64,000 nucleotides of DNA, taken from positions 4,389,072-4,453,071 of the forward strand of contig CM026566.1 of NCBI GenBank assembly GCA_015143295.1, written 5' to 3'. The stretch is from Tetracentron sinense (taxonomy: Eukaryota > Streptophyta > Magnoliopsida > Trochodendrales > Trochodendraceae). The notes under the pieces are model-generated. The model searched no databases. It was not told the origin of the DNA and saw nothing but the letters and a program-made list of their open reading frames with translations. This document shows positions 47,249 through 57,659 of this stretch, in pieces (within the stretch, counting starts at the first letter, position 1; every line of letters starts with the position of its first letter). Position numbers and translations under genes: made by a program.

Positions 47249-50114
47249 GGTCACTTGATCAGGTCTCGAAATCACTAACAACGTGCCTGATAATGTATAC
47301 ATGTCATTAGTGAATTATACAGAATTGACACCAGCATAATTGGGGTAATACATGCATGCACCATGATTATTGAATACTTATTGGGTGCGGTGTTCCTATC
47401 CCATTCAGGAATACATAATCTCCAAGAATCAGTACCGCACGTGCTTTTTACAATTTGCAGGAAATTTCGGCAGCATCTCCTCATGGCTCTCCAAGTGCAC
47501 AATTCAGACTAGGGGCAAATGCATTCCCTGTCCAAATATGTACCCAGAGAACAATAGCGATGACTGACGAAGATATTCCCATAATTGATGCTGCACGAGC
47601 GACTGAGACATGCTTCGCGATTATGTATTCCCAAACTGTCCACACGGACAATTCAAGAATCACTTGTAGAAAATTACTCCTCTTCACATCCAGGATGGAT
47701 CAGTTGTTAGAGGTTATCTAGTCCACGTAGGAACTACACATCGTCATCTACAACGAATTCGTCCATAGTGATGGTAAGAGATGCACTTATCCGACAATCA
47801 TTCTTGAATAGGGGATCTAAGTTTCAATGCATGCACATTCACCATAACCTTGAGGGATGCAGGAATCACTATGGAAGTTACAGTTGAAAATTATAATGAA
47901 TAGAGTTCTAGATTATTGAACTAATCTAAAACAAGCCACATTCGTCAATATAAGAAGAGAAATCATCGATAATAGGCAATAGACATAATATTTCGTAGAA
48001 AAAAAAAAAATATATCATGTTCAATACACCTGAGCCAAACAAAAACACAAGCAACTGTAACGCGGTAGTAGTAATTATCCATAAACATAGAAGTTGGACT
48101 CATAACCACATCATAAATTGGTTCATTTTATCTTGGATGTACAAAGCCGAGATAAATTAGATTAATTAATACTCACTTTAAACGGAAATTGAAGGCCGCG
48201 TTCAGTCTGCCCCTAAGGTATTTTATATCTCTGCTCATTTGTATGTACTTGTGCGTTATGTATTGTTGGATCTACCCTGATGATCTTTGTATGACATGTA
48301 TGAGCTTTTTCACCAAATTGAAATATTGATTTCAGTGGTCCTGACAATTGATTCACACTTGTGTAGAAACTAGTTGAGCCAAATTGCCGATTGAGCAATG
48401 AGCTGTTGTGAACTTCTCTGCTCGTTGTGATATATCTAATCAAGTGTGGAGAAATGAAAGGAATAATGAGTTCTTTTCTGGTGTGTATACTACTATTTGA
48501 TGTATTTGAATAGATCCTCCATTTGATGTATTCGCATAAATTTAACTTTTTCTTTTTCCTCAAAAGTTTCAGGGCTTTTTAGCAGCCCCACCCCCTACTC
48601 CACCACTACTGTAGGCTATGCCCCCAACAGATCTTTTTTTTTTTTATGGTTCAGAGGGGGGGGGGGGGGGGCTGAAGCCCACTGAGCCTCATGTGGCTCC
48701 GCCCCTCCTAACAACTACCATGACAAAATATAACATGTCACGCTTTATAAGTCCCTGGAAAAGAAACGAGCCCCAATTCAGTAATTAAATTGAATACATT
48801 CGTACATTGGCAGTTTGGAGAAAAGAATTCCACAAACATGAGGAAAAACAGAAAATTCAAAGCCGTTTCCAGATACCCTACGTCGAATTTCAAATGTTTG
48901 ATGAGGTGCCTTGCTTTCACATTCCATCATCTCTTTATATATATGGGTAAGTGTTCTTATTGAGAACTTGTGTGAGAGAAAATATTTAACCAAAATAGTT
49001 CAAACATATTTGTTTGAAAATTTCATGGGACAGCTGCCCCATGACTAATCATCTCCTGTACATAACCAAACTCCTAAGAGTCGGTTACAACATAAAAATG
49101 TGCCAACAACATAAAAGTTTTTTTCTACTAGAAACCAAGGTTAGGTGGTTGAACCCTAAGGGTTAATGAATCTTAAGCACAATTAAAAAGTTCGGTTATA
49201 ATAGTAGATGATTAATTAAAATTCGGTGTACACTACATTTTAACATCTCAGGTGGGGGCCACCCACCTGAGATCAAATCACAGCCACTCATGATTGAACT
49301 CAGGGAGAGTTCAATCAACACACACAGGCCAACACATGTCCCTTTTAACCCATATTAACTGTACTTAAAGGGCCACTAACCCTTGGTGTTTACCAACATA
49401 AACAAATTTTTACGGAAAAATACAAAACTCTAGTTAAAGAATTTTAACCCTTGTGGTTAATCTTTTTAAAATATTTTTTTTTCAAAACTAAAGTTCTATT
49501 GTTCAACCCCAAAGGTTAGGGGGATCTTAAATAAAAATTAATAGAGGTTAACAGGGACACATGATGGCCTGTGGGTGCAATTGAACTCTCCCCAAGTTCA
49601 ATTGCAATTGGCTGTGATTGGATTTCATCTATCTCCATGCTAATTATATACATGCAACTTTATGTATTTTTTCAAAATTAGTTTATCCCTAATACGGTTA
49701 GCCCGCAATCTTGGTTAGCAGGTTAGAGTAAGTACTGAAGGTGGGCATCAACAGCCACACCCAAAACTTGAACTTGAGTCGGAACTCCCCAAAGTATACA
49801 TGCATGTTTATGAATTAGGGCAAGAGTCCCATATTTACAGTTCTATTATCATACTTGAAGAGGAAAGTCAAGCCATTGAAGAGGTAAGCATCGACATGGA
49901 CTCACAGTGGGTGATAGAGCTTGACGGCGACGGCAACGGCAATTGGAGCCTGGGGGAGACAGTGATCGGAGCTTGGCGGTGGCGGTGACCGGCGGGTGTC
50001 GTCGGAGCTGGCACGAGGAGGAGCGAGAGAGAGAGAGAGAGAGTCAGGGGCGGTAGAGGAGAAAAATGGGGGGAAATTTGCATCTTCGCGGGTTAAGGAA
50101 CAGGAAATCACTTA
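47249..50114. other. CACTA 1 upstream region
   Basis: No confirmed gene. ORFs near 47300-47700 on both strands overlap and match nothing I know. It holds a run of about 16 G at 48655-48671 next to GGCTCCGCCCCT, a foldback at 49262-49640, and a GC-rich patch with a (GA)n run at 50023-50042 whose Ser/Pro-rich ORFs are compositional. Confidence 0.45.
49262..49640. mobile_element. Foldback MITE inside CACTA 1
   Basis: About 85 bp at 49275-49360 (AAATCACAGCCACTCATGAT, GGGAGAGTTCAATCA, ACACATGTCCCTTTTAAC) recurs inverted at 49545-49635. The arms are imperfect and the interior is AT-rich. A nested non-autonomous element is the simplest reading. Confidence 0.6.
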
Positions 50115-50385
50115 AAGGTATTAGACACGGAAATATTTTCGTGTCTAAAGATCGTAAAAAATAGACACGGAACAAATTCCGTCTCTGAAATCAATATCCG
50201 TGTCTAATCGTATTAGATACGGAAAATATTTCGTCTCTCATAAATGCAATATTCAGCAAAATTATATAAATATTGAAATCAACATTAGAAACGGAATATT
50301 AGACACGGATACATTTCCGTGTCTAAAAATAGTTATTAGACACGGAAATGGATCCGTGTCTAAAATTTCGTTTCTATCCCGAAGA
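50115..50385. repeat. CACTA 1 subterminal repeats, right
   Basis: Repeats of TTAGACACGGAAATATTT-type words in both orientations, the same family as at 37240-37885, next to the inverted terminus. Confidence 0.85.
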
Positions 50386-50397
50386 TTTCTTGTAGTG

Positions 50398-51128
50398 CAT
50401 ATACATGGTGTAAATGCTCAATTATCCATGATCAATTGCATCAATTCTGGTCGACTGGTTTCTCTTTACATACAAGTTGTGGCCTCATTGATTGAAAACA
50501 TAATTCTACTGCATGCATACCAAGTATAGAATATTCATCTGTTAAGTTGTATTTATAATTAATTCTATGATAGCATTAAACATCATCATCAGCCCCTAAC
50601 TATGCCCACACTTTGTTTTTTGGTGGTTGAAATGATATAATGTAACTAACACACACACAGCCAGACCTAAGGTAGCCCACACTGTTGGTAATACAATATT
50701 ATTGTAATTGTATATATTTTCAACAGCCACCATATAAAGATATGAGCATATCACCCTCAATTTTCCAGGGTTAGCGTTTCATAACACTGGTTGTCCATGC
50801 CTGATCATATGTGTAGGACACCTCAAGCATAAACTTGGTAGGTCCAATGCTCAGTATTCTAAACAGGAATGTTTGCATGTCATCCTAACCATCCAAGGAG
50901 TGAATGTTTTCTTGGACCATGGTCCAATGCTCTAACTTCTCAAAATCAAAGTGACTAGCGAAATGGTGAGGTTGATGAAAGTAGCTAACCATATCATTTG
51001 CTGCATGGTATAAGATTCATCCACAAGACAAAGTTGAGCTCCTAAAAGAAAATCAGTTGTCCATGCAAAGGAAACGTGAAGAGAAGAAGAATCATCAAAT
51101 ACTCTTAAAAAAAAAAAAAAGAACTCAC
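50398..51128. other. Copy B intron 1, first part
   Basis: Non-coding and collinear with 15178-15823 of copy A (TGATCAATTGCATCA, AACATCATCATCAGCCCCTA, TTTTCCAGGGTTAG). A poly-A run lies at about 51106-51120. Confidence 0.6.
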
Positions 51129-51235
51129 TTAGAGCTGGAGCGAAAGGTGGAAACCATGATAACCTTTGGAGATCTGAAATTAGCCGCAGCGAGATGAAGA
51201 GATAGAACGGCGAGGGGATTCAGTTTCAGAGCCAT
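51129..51235 (-). pseudogene. SAD: SAD pseudogene exon 1
   Basis: Still an open transit-peptide exon, [20 protein letters not shown] and so on, 35 codons plus two bases, donor GTGAGT. It is five codons shorter than in copy A. Confidence 0.88.
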
Positions 51236-51280
51236 TTTTCTTCAGTTTTTTACCTCAACAGACCAGACAGAGACGCGCCG

Positions 51281-51290
51281 ATTAAATAAG
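51281..51290 (-). promoter_or_regulatory. Relic TATA box of SAD pseudogene
   Basis: CTTATTTAAT on the minus strand, about 50 bp upstream of the pseudogene ATG, conserved with copy A. Confidence 0.4.
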
Positions 51291-51424
51291 GTGGGCAACA
51301 AACAAATTGCCTCTTCTTTTCAATAAAAATTACACTACTGCCCATTTTTAGCTTTTAAGCCTTCACCGAATTAACGGTACTTACCTTTGGTATACTTTTT
51401 TATCTTAGGATACTTCTTATCTTA

Positions 51425-52832
51425 GGGTGTGTTTGGATTTATGGAATTGGTAGACGGAATTGATAATTCCGTTCTTGAATTCCAATTATGTCGTTTGGCA
51501 TATACTATTAAAAAGGTTGGAATTGGACTTATTAATTCCGCACGGAATTGAAGCAGTGATTTCATAAACTAAATAAACAGAATTCAAATCCTTACTGAGA
51601 GGTGTTATTTGACAAATCCACACTGTTGCGGAATTAAGGGAAAGACACGAACTTTATGAAAATTTCTCACCAAACCTTAAATGAATAATAATTTAATAAA
51701 TAAAACAAATATAATTATAATTTATAATAATAATTAAATTTAATAAATGATTATTGAATATATTAAATCATAACAAATATATATTAATAAATAATATTAT
51801 AAATAATAATGATAATAATTATAATAATATTTAAATTTAATAAATAATAATTCACTATATTAAATAATAATTATTAATAAATAATATTACAAATAATAAT
51901 ATATAATACTAATATTTATAAATAAATAATGAATTAAATATTTTAATTATTATTATTTTATGTAAATAGAAATTTTATACATAAAATAATAATTTAAATT
52001 ATATAAATTAATAATTATAACTTATAATTTAAATTTAATTTTAATAAATATATTAATTATATAAGAAATAGAACAGTTATACTTAAAATAATAATTTATT
52101 ACATAAAATAATTATTGTAAATTATAATTTTAATAAATAAATTACTTATATAATTATATATCCTTATTATTATATTAAAATTAGAATTTCAAACTTTCAT
52201 TTTATATTTACTAATTATCTTATGTAAATAATAATTTAGTACATAAAATAATAAATAATAAATATAACAAAAATATTTATAATAATATTTAAATTTAATA
52301 AATAATAGCTTAGTATATTAAATACTAATTATTATAAATCAAGAAATAAAATTATAAATAATACTCATAGTAATATTTATAGTTAATAAATAATAATTTA
52401 ATACATTAAATAATTATTATAAATTATAATTTTAATAAAGATATAACTTATATAATTATATATCCTTATTTTTATATTCAAATTAGAATTTTAAAGTTCA
52501 TTTACTAATTATCTTGCGTAAATAATAATCTAAGACATAAAAATCATAACTATAAATTATAATAATATTTAAATTTAATAAATAATAATTTAATACATTA
52601 ATTAATTATAATAGTACATTAAAATAATATTTACATTTAATAAATATATTACTTACATAATTATATATTTTTATTATTTTTTAAAAATTATTTTTGCATA
52701 AGTTTTATTCATCCAAATTTTATTCATCCAAATGGTAGAATTATAAATAATGTAGAGTTCAATTCAATAGATTTCAATTCCATAGAATTCAATTATTTAG
52801 ATCTATTCAAATTCCACAAACCCAAATAGGAG
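51425..52832. mobile_element. AT-rich non-autonomous TIR element
   Basis: Ends GGGTGTGTTTGGATTTATGG and, inverted, CTATTTGGGTTTGTGGAATT enclose about 1.3 kb that is almost pure A/T, made of recurring AATAATAATTTAATACATTA-type words. No coding capacity. The termini suggest a hAT-like element; no clear target duplication. Absent from copy A. Confidence 0.55.
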
Positions 52833-52835
52833 TTC

Positions 52836-52981
52836 GGATGGGCAACAGCGCAAGCCTCTATGTCTTATAAAGGAGGGCCCCACGTTTAACAGGAGTAAAC
52901 TGGGAATAAAAAAAAATTGCCCCATGTTGTACAAGAGAGACACAAAGGGGCAACAGCTTGCGTTTGCGCTGTTGCCCATCC
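52836..52981. mobile_element. 146-bp MITE with GC-rich ends
   Basis: Starts GGATGGGCAACAGCGCAAGC and ends CTTGCGTTTGCGCTGTTGCC then CATCC. It is immediately adjacent to the AT-rich element. No clear target duplication. Confidence 0.75.
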
Positions 52982-53019
52982 TAACTCATTTAATAGGTTA
53001 AGAATTTATTTTTAAAAAA

Positions 53020-53165
53020 AGATAAGAATTGAAAACTATACTATCAACAGCTAGGCTGCCCCATTAAAAATCCAACAGCACCAATAGCTGCATTAAAGGT
53101 GAGCACCAATTTGTGCTTGGCAACTCTCATAATACCTATTATCACAAGTTTAAATCACTTCCTTA
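53020..53165. mobile_element. MITE family M, copy 3
   Basis: Counterpart of the copies upstream of copy A: GAATTGAAAACTATACTATC at the left, CCATTAAAAATCCAACAGCA inside, AAGTTTAAATCACTTCC at the right. Confidence 0.5.
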
Positions 53166-53662
53166 TTTTAAAAACTAATATGGCACGGGAAACATAGGGG
53201 AGCGGATTTCATCTGGCCCTCGCTAGACAAAATTTGTCTTGCTTCCGTCCCACAACTCAACACGGGTCCCTCTGAACAATCATTAATTGTGGTTAAGGTT
53301 CAACAACCCTTAAGGATCAATCATGTAACCTTGGATTTTAGGCAAAAATGTTTTACAAATTTAACTACACAAGTTAAATTTCAGAACCTAAATCAAAGGG
53401 ACTTTAAGACTGGGCCAGACGGCAAATGTGATCCCATCACATGGTTAGGTTGCAATCCAATTAATTTGATTAGCATTTATTCTAGTTAGCCAATGTACAT
53501 ATCAATTGTCACACACATGGCAAGTACTTATTCTTTAACTATTTGATGTAAGGGATAACAACATATTGGTGGTGACAAGACAGGAGTTGCTTGACTGTTA
53601 CAATGTGAGCCTTTCACATCTCAATGTCTCATTCCTCTAATTCTATTTTAGTTAGATATTTA

Positions 53663-53850
53663 TTGAAGGAAAGTGATTTAAAACTTTTCGATAGTAAGTA
53701 CTATCGAGAGAGTTGGATCTTGAATTCTAGATCCAATGGTTTCAAGCCTTAAGTGGGAACTCATTTAAGCAAGTAAAAAAATATGGAACCGGATATTAAA
53801 TCCGGTCCAACTCTCAATAGTAGATATTATCTAGAGTTTTTCATCACTCT
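53663..53850. mobile_element. MITE family M, copy 4
   Basis: Best-preserved member: AAGTGATTTAAAACTTTTCG then ATAGTAAGTACTATCGAGAG at the left, and the partner CTCTCAATAGTAGATATTAT then CTAGAGTTTTTCATCACTCT at the right. It lies between two direct copies of flanking DNA (about 53485-53660 and 53880-54070). Confidence 0.65.
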
Positions 53851-54138
53851 CTTTTGATGAAATGTTTTGATGTTTTGCTTTAGCCATTGTACATATCAAT
53901 TGTCACACACATGGCAAGTACTTATTCCTTGTCAACTACTTGATGTCCGGAATAACAATACATTAGTGGTGACAAAACATGAGTTACTTGATTCCTACAA
54001 TGTGATCCTTTCAACTCTCACATCTCAATGTCTCATTCGTCTAAGTCTACTTTAGCTAAGTCTACTTTAGTCAGATATTTGATGAATTCTTTTGATATTT
54101 GCATTTAAAATGATTTAAGCCATCAAATAAAAAAAGAT

Positions 54139-55740
54139 GGAGAAAATACATTTATACCCCCAAGTTTTGAAGAAAATATAAACCCCTCAAGTTTAAGAAA
54201 ATACATTAGGTATTCTTACTTTTCAAAATTTTGACACTTACATTCCTTCCATCAGTTTACCATTAGTTAACTGATAGAATGATGATGTCATGAGATAAAA
54301 TAGTATGAACTACCAAACATACCCTCTAAAATTGTCATTTTCCATATTTCTCATATACGAAATTGTCCTTTCATTTTTAAAAATCAAATCAAATCATTTA
54401 GGATGACCACGTGTCTATTTTGACACCCCTTGTGGTGGTCACGTGTCCTTTTTGACACCCCTTGAGGGGATGGGATTTGGTTTTGCTCTAGCAAGACCAA
54501 AACCGTCTTGCTCTTGGTGGGCTTTCGACATGTGGCGATAAAAAGGGGAAAAGATATCAAATGGAGTGAAGTCAAAAAAACTAGGGAGAAAATGAAATTA
54601 TTTCTCCCCTTTTTGTCGCCACTTGTCAGACGTTGTACATAGGCAAGATGGTTTTGATCTTGTTAGAGCAAGACCAAATCCCATCCCCCTTGAGGTGGCC
54701 ACGTGTCCTTCTTGACACCCCTTAAATGAGATTAGATTCACCCATCCCATGGTTCACTCGCTCATTCTTGGTTTTTTTTTTCTAAATATTAATTCTTTTT
54801 TTAAATTTAATAATTGTTTGTAAGACTTTTTTAATATTAAAATATTTTTAAAGAATTAATATTTAGAAAAAAAAAACCGAGGATGGGCGGGTGAACCCTA
54901 GGGGTGGGTGAATCTAACCCCATTTAAGGAGTGTCAAAAAAGACACGTGGCTACCTCAAGGTGTCAAAAAGGACATGTGGCCACCTCAAGGGTTCACCCG
55001 CCAATCCTTGGTTTTTTTGAAAATATTAATTCTTTTGTAAAATATTTTGATATTAAAAAAGCCTTAAAAACAGTTTTTAAATTTTAAAAAAGAATTAATA
55101 AAATAAAAAAGGATAGGTAAGTGAACCCTAAGGATAGGTGAATCTTAACCACAGTTAAGGGTGTCAAAAGGGAAACGTGGCTATTTCAAGGGGTGTCAAA
55201 AAGAACATGTGGCTACCCTTAGGGTTCACGCCCATCCTTGGTTTTTTTTTCTTTCTAGATATTAATTCTTTTTTTAAAATATATTAAATTTTAAAAAATA
55301 ATTAATATTTTAAAAGAAAAAACCAAGTATGGGCGGCCCATTTAAGGGGTGTCAAAAAGGACACGTGGCTACCTTAAGGGGTGTTAATAAGGACACGTGG
55401 CCACCTCAAGGGGAGTCAAAAAGGACACGTGGCTACCTCAAGAGGTATCAAGGACACATGGCCACCTCAAGAGGTGTCAAAAAGGATACCCCTTTAAAAA
55501 TAAAGGGACAATTTCGTATACGAGAAAAATGGAAAATGACAACTTAAGAGAATATTTTTAGTAGTATATACCGTTTTATCTCATGACATTTTCATTCTAT
55601 CAGTAGTTAAGTAACGGTCAACTTATGGAAGGGGTATAAGTATCAATATTTTGAAAAGTAGGGTACCTAATATATTTTCTAAAACCTGAGGGGGTCTGTG
55701 TATTTTCGTCAAACCTCATGGGTGTAAATGTATTTTCTCC
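54139..55740. mobile_element. Non-autonomous MULE with ~250-bp TIRs
   Basis: Long inverted ends: GGAGAAAATACATTTATACC at the left and ...GGTGTAAATGTATTTTCTCC at the right, with further matched blocks (TTGACAC..CATCAGTTTACC, TATACGAAATTGTCC against GGACAATTTCGTATACG). Flanks AAAAAAGAT and AAAAAAAAA agree at 7 of 9 positions, compatible with a 9-bp MULE duplication in poly-A. The interior is a partly palindromic array of GACACGTGGC words. No transposase. Copy A lacks it. Confidence 0.75.
54400..55490. repeat. G-box (CACGTG) repeat array in MULE
   Basis: A unit of about 30-35 bp, GGTGTCAAAAAGGACACGTG GCCACCTCAAGG, occurs in one orientation on the right (54930-55490) and inverted on the left (54400-54720). 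At least seven exact CACGTG cores plus several decayed ones. ACACGTGGC is the classical ABRE/G-box form recognised by plant bZIP factors. Confidence 0.8.
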
Positions 55741-56586
55741 AAAAAAAAAAATTGAAAAGATTATACTGATGCCATTTAGCCAGATGCATGACATATTAAC
55801 CACCAAATTGCTGTCACGAGTCATGACAAAAACAGTGTCCAAGAACTGGTTCTTGACATTGTCAACCAAATAGAATTCGGTATATCTTCTGTAGCATTTC
55901 TTAACATGGAGCCTTTCAAAAGAAGTGGCAGATGTCTAACCAAAAAACAAAAAAAGTAGTGGCAGATGTAAGCAAATAAATTAAGGGTATTTTGTCCCGA
56001 AAGAGTTCTCTTCTAAGAACCCTTATAACGTACTTTCATCTTGAAAAGTGGGGCAAAAAGGAAGCCCATTTGACCCAATATCATTTTTTGTTGGTTCACC
56101 GAGCAAAGAATGTAAATTGTGGAAGCAAGAAGAACTCTAATCATACTCTCACGATCCCTACTTCACCCTTTTTATATAATAAAATAAATGGATGCATTAT
56201 TTGCGTATTATACATGAATAAGACAAATTATTAGAATATTTCTTTCAACAATTTAAACACAATAATAAATAATACATTATGTTGTTACTACACATGAATA
56301 ATAGATATATTATACATGTATTTATATTATATGTCTTAAAAAATCCATTTGAAATTTCATAATTGTACTTCCTATTATCTTTTTATTTATCTTCGTTGAA
56401 TATGTCAGTATGAGTCTTGAATTTCATCACCTCCTCTTCATATTTTTTACTTACCACTAATCTAGTCACAACTTTTTGCTATCGCTGCGAGTTTGCTATG
56501 TGTGTATGTGTGTAAGTTTCCTTTCCATTTTCTTTCAGAGCTCGATTTATCTCATTGTCGAATTCTAAGTTTTACTTCTTTCTCAC
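55741..56586. other. Distal upstream region of SAD copy B
   Basis: Non-coding, aligned with 17270-18200 of copy A. Ends at the LTR start. Confidence 0.55.
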
Positions 56587-57220
56587 CGTAGAACATCGGA
56601 TTTTTATAGCATGACATGGTGAATAGTGCTGTGAATAGTGTATAAGGCTTAAAACCTATTGTAATACATTGAATAGTTATCAATGATAATGAGAACATGG
56701 TTTTGAAATATTTCAAGTATGTGATGTGTTATGGCATGTATTAAAACCTTAAGAATATTTTCTTACGTTTATGGGTGTTTGGGATGAATGAGTAAGAGTA
56801 TAAAATACTCTAAGTATAAAAAAGAATTATGTCTTAACATACCCTCAACTTTGGAGAACTCTAGTTTCGTTACTGTTGATCGGAATCGAATGATTCTTAA
56901 GCCATTAGAAATATATTGAAACCTGTACGATGTTTATGTTTATCATTTTTCCAGATTTTGAGTCGAGGTTAAGTTAAATGTTGGATTTCCGAAGTCGAGT
57001 CTGCTGAAATTCTGGTCTGCTGTAATCCATCTCAGACCAGTCAGCTTTAGAGCTCATTTAGATAATTAAAAACTCAGAACTAGGATTTATCCATCAGATA
57101 CAAAATTGGTTCCCTTTGAATATGAGTCCAACGCAAGTTGAATCATCAAAATCCGATAAGCGATGCAAAAGTTATGGTCAAAATACCAAAAGGGGAAAAA
57201 CTCAAGCCAGTCAGAGCACC

Positions 57221-57338
57221 TAGACGTCGAGGTCAGTAACCAAAACGTCAACGTTTGAGGCAAACACAATGCGAAAATCAACCCAGATGTCCACTTTTGT
57301 AACCCAGATGTCGACGCTTAGCCCAAACATCAAAGTTT
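57221..57338 (+). promoter_or_regulatory. Palindrome array upstream of LTR TATA box
   Basis: Decayed palindromes TAGACGTCGAGGTC, AAACGTCAACGTTT (57243-57256), CAGATGTCGACGC and AAACATCAAAGTTT (57325-57338), ending about 65 bp upstream of CCTATAAATACCC (57402-57413). It is the positional counterpart of 1571-1725 and 20190-20378. Confidence 0.6.
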
Positions 57339-57403
57339 GCATTCGAACACGCGAAAAATGAGTTTTTTAAAGGGTATAAGCGTGATTTTGACAATCCTAA
57401 TCC

Positions 57404-57411
57404 TATAAATA
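57404..57411 (+). promoter_or_regulatory. LTR TATA box
   Basis: TATAAATA within TCCTATAAATACCCAATTTT. Same position relative to the palindrome array as in the other two LTRs. Confidence 0.7.
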
Positions 57412-57659
57412 CCCAATTTTCGTAGGATTAAGGATTCTAACACATAGAGAGAAACATTTGGAGAGAAAAGGGGAAAGAACTGAGGGTTCCAAAGAGGGTT
57501 TTCTTGTGAGATCAAGGAGGATCTTGAATCCTTACTTCTCAAGCTTCCACAAGCTTGGATCTTCTTCCTTGAGCATAGATCTTCATTTCCAAACTCAAGT
57601 TCGTGTCCAATCATCACTACAAAATTCAAGGTTTATTGCAATGGTTAAAATCCGCTACT

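Larger units (their letters stand above)
37231..50397 (-). mobile_element. CACTA transposon 1, complete, 13.2 kb
   Basis: Ends CACTATAAGAAAACATC (37231) and, inverted, CACTACAAGAAATCTTC (50397), flanked on both sides by CAT (37228-37230 and 50398-50400), the 3-bp duplication typical of En/Spm elements. Subterminal repeats lie at both ends. It carries a TNP2-type transposase gene and a second En/Spm-type gene on the minus strand, both broken by stop codons, plus a ten-unit satellite-like array. It is inserted in intron 1 of the desaturase pseudogene; the corresponding site in copy A is uninterrupted near 15175. Confidence 0.93.
34334..51235 (-). pseudogene. SAD: Stearoyl-ACP desaturase pseudogene
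   Basis: Same three-exon structure as the intact copy: 51235-51129, 36330-35899, 34890-34334. Splice sites are kept (TCTAA|GTGAGT, ATG|GTAAGA, CATAG|GAC), but the reading frame is broken at least five times. In exon 2 there is an in-frame TAG where copy A has a serine codon (PA*EGF) and a net 73-bp deletion that removes the [20 protein letters not shown] region, including the first iron-ligand glutamate. Exon 3 has an extra C near its start, a 1-bp loss in the GVYT..NDYAD region and a 4-bp loss before the C-terminus. Later motifs (EENRH, DEKRH) are still legible. Intron 1 contains a complete CACTA transposon. It has R280 like copy A but keeps L118. Confidence 0.93.
34131..56586. repeat. Segmental duplication, copy B
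   Basis: Partner of 5948-18250 in the same orientation, enlarged by a 13.2-kb CACTA element, a 1.6-kb MULE and smaller elements, and missing the part of intron 1 that corresponds to about 8900-14280 of copy A. It ends abruptly at 56586 at the start of a family P LTR. Confidence 0.8.
56587..57614 (+). mobile_element. Family P LTR, interrupted
   Basis: Aligns with the minus-strand solo LTR from its first bases (CGTAGAACATCGG here against TGTAGAACCCCGG) through the palindrome array and TATA box to TCGTGTCCAATCAT, where the second CACTA begins. The remaining LTR must lie beyond the window. Confidence 0.75.

Noticed and set aside
47481-47687. 68-aa hydrophobic minus-strand ORF resembling membrane segments
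   Set aside because: No family recognised, overlapping ORFs on the opposite strand, and it lies in a transposon spacer; not enough to call a gene.
49800-50111. Ser/Pro-rich ORFs with a possible signal-like stretch
   Set aside because: They follow the GGCGGTGGCGG and (GA)n composition in the transposon's upstream region; open in several frames and without a known domain.
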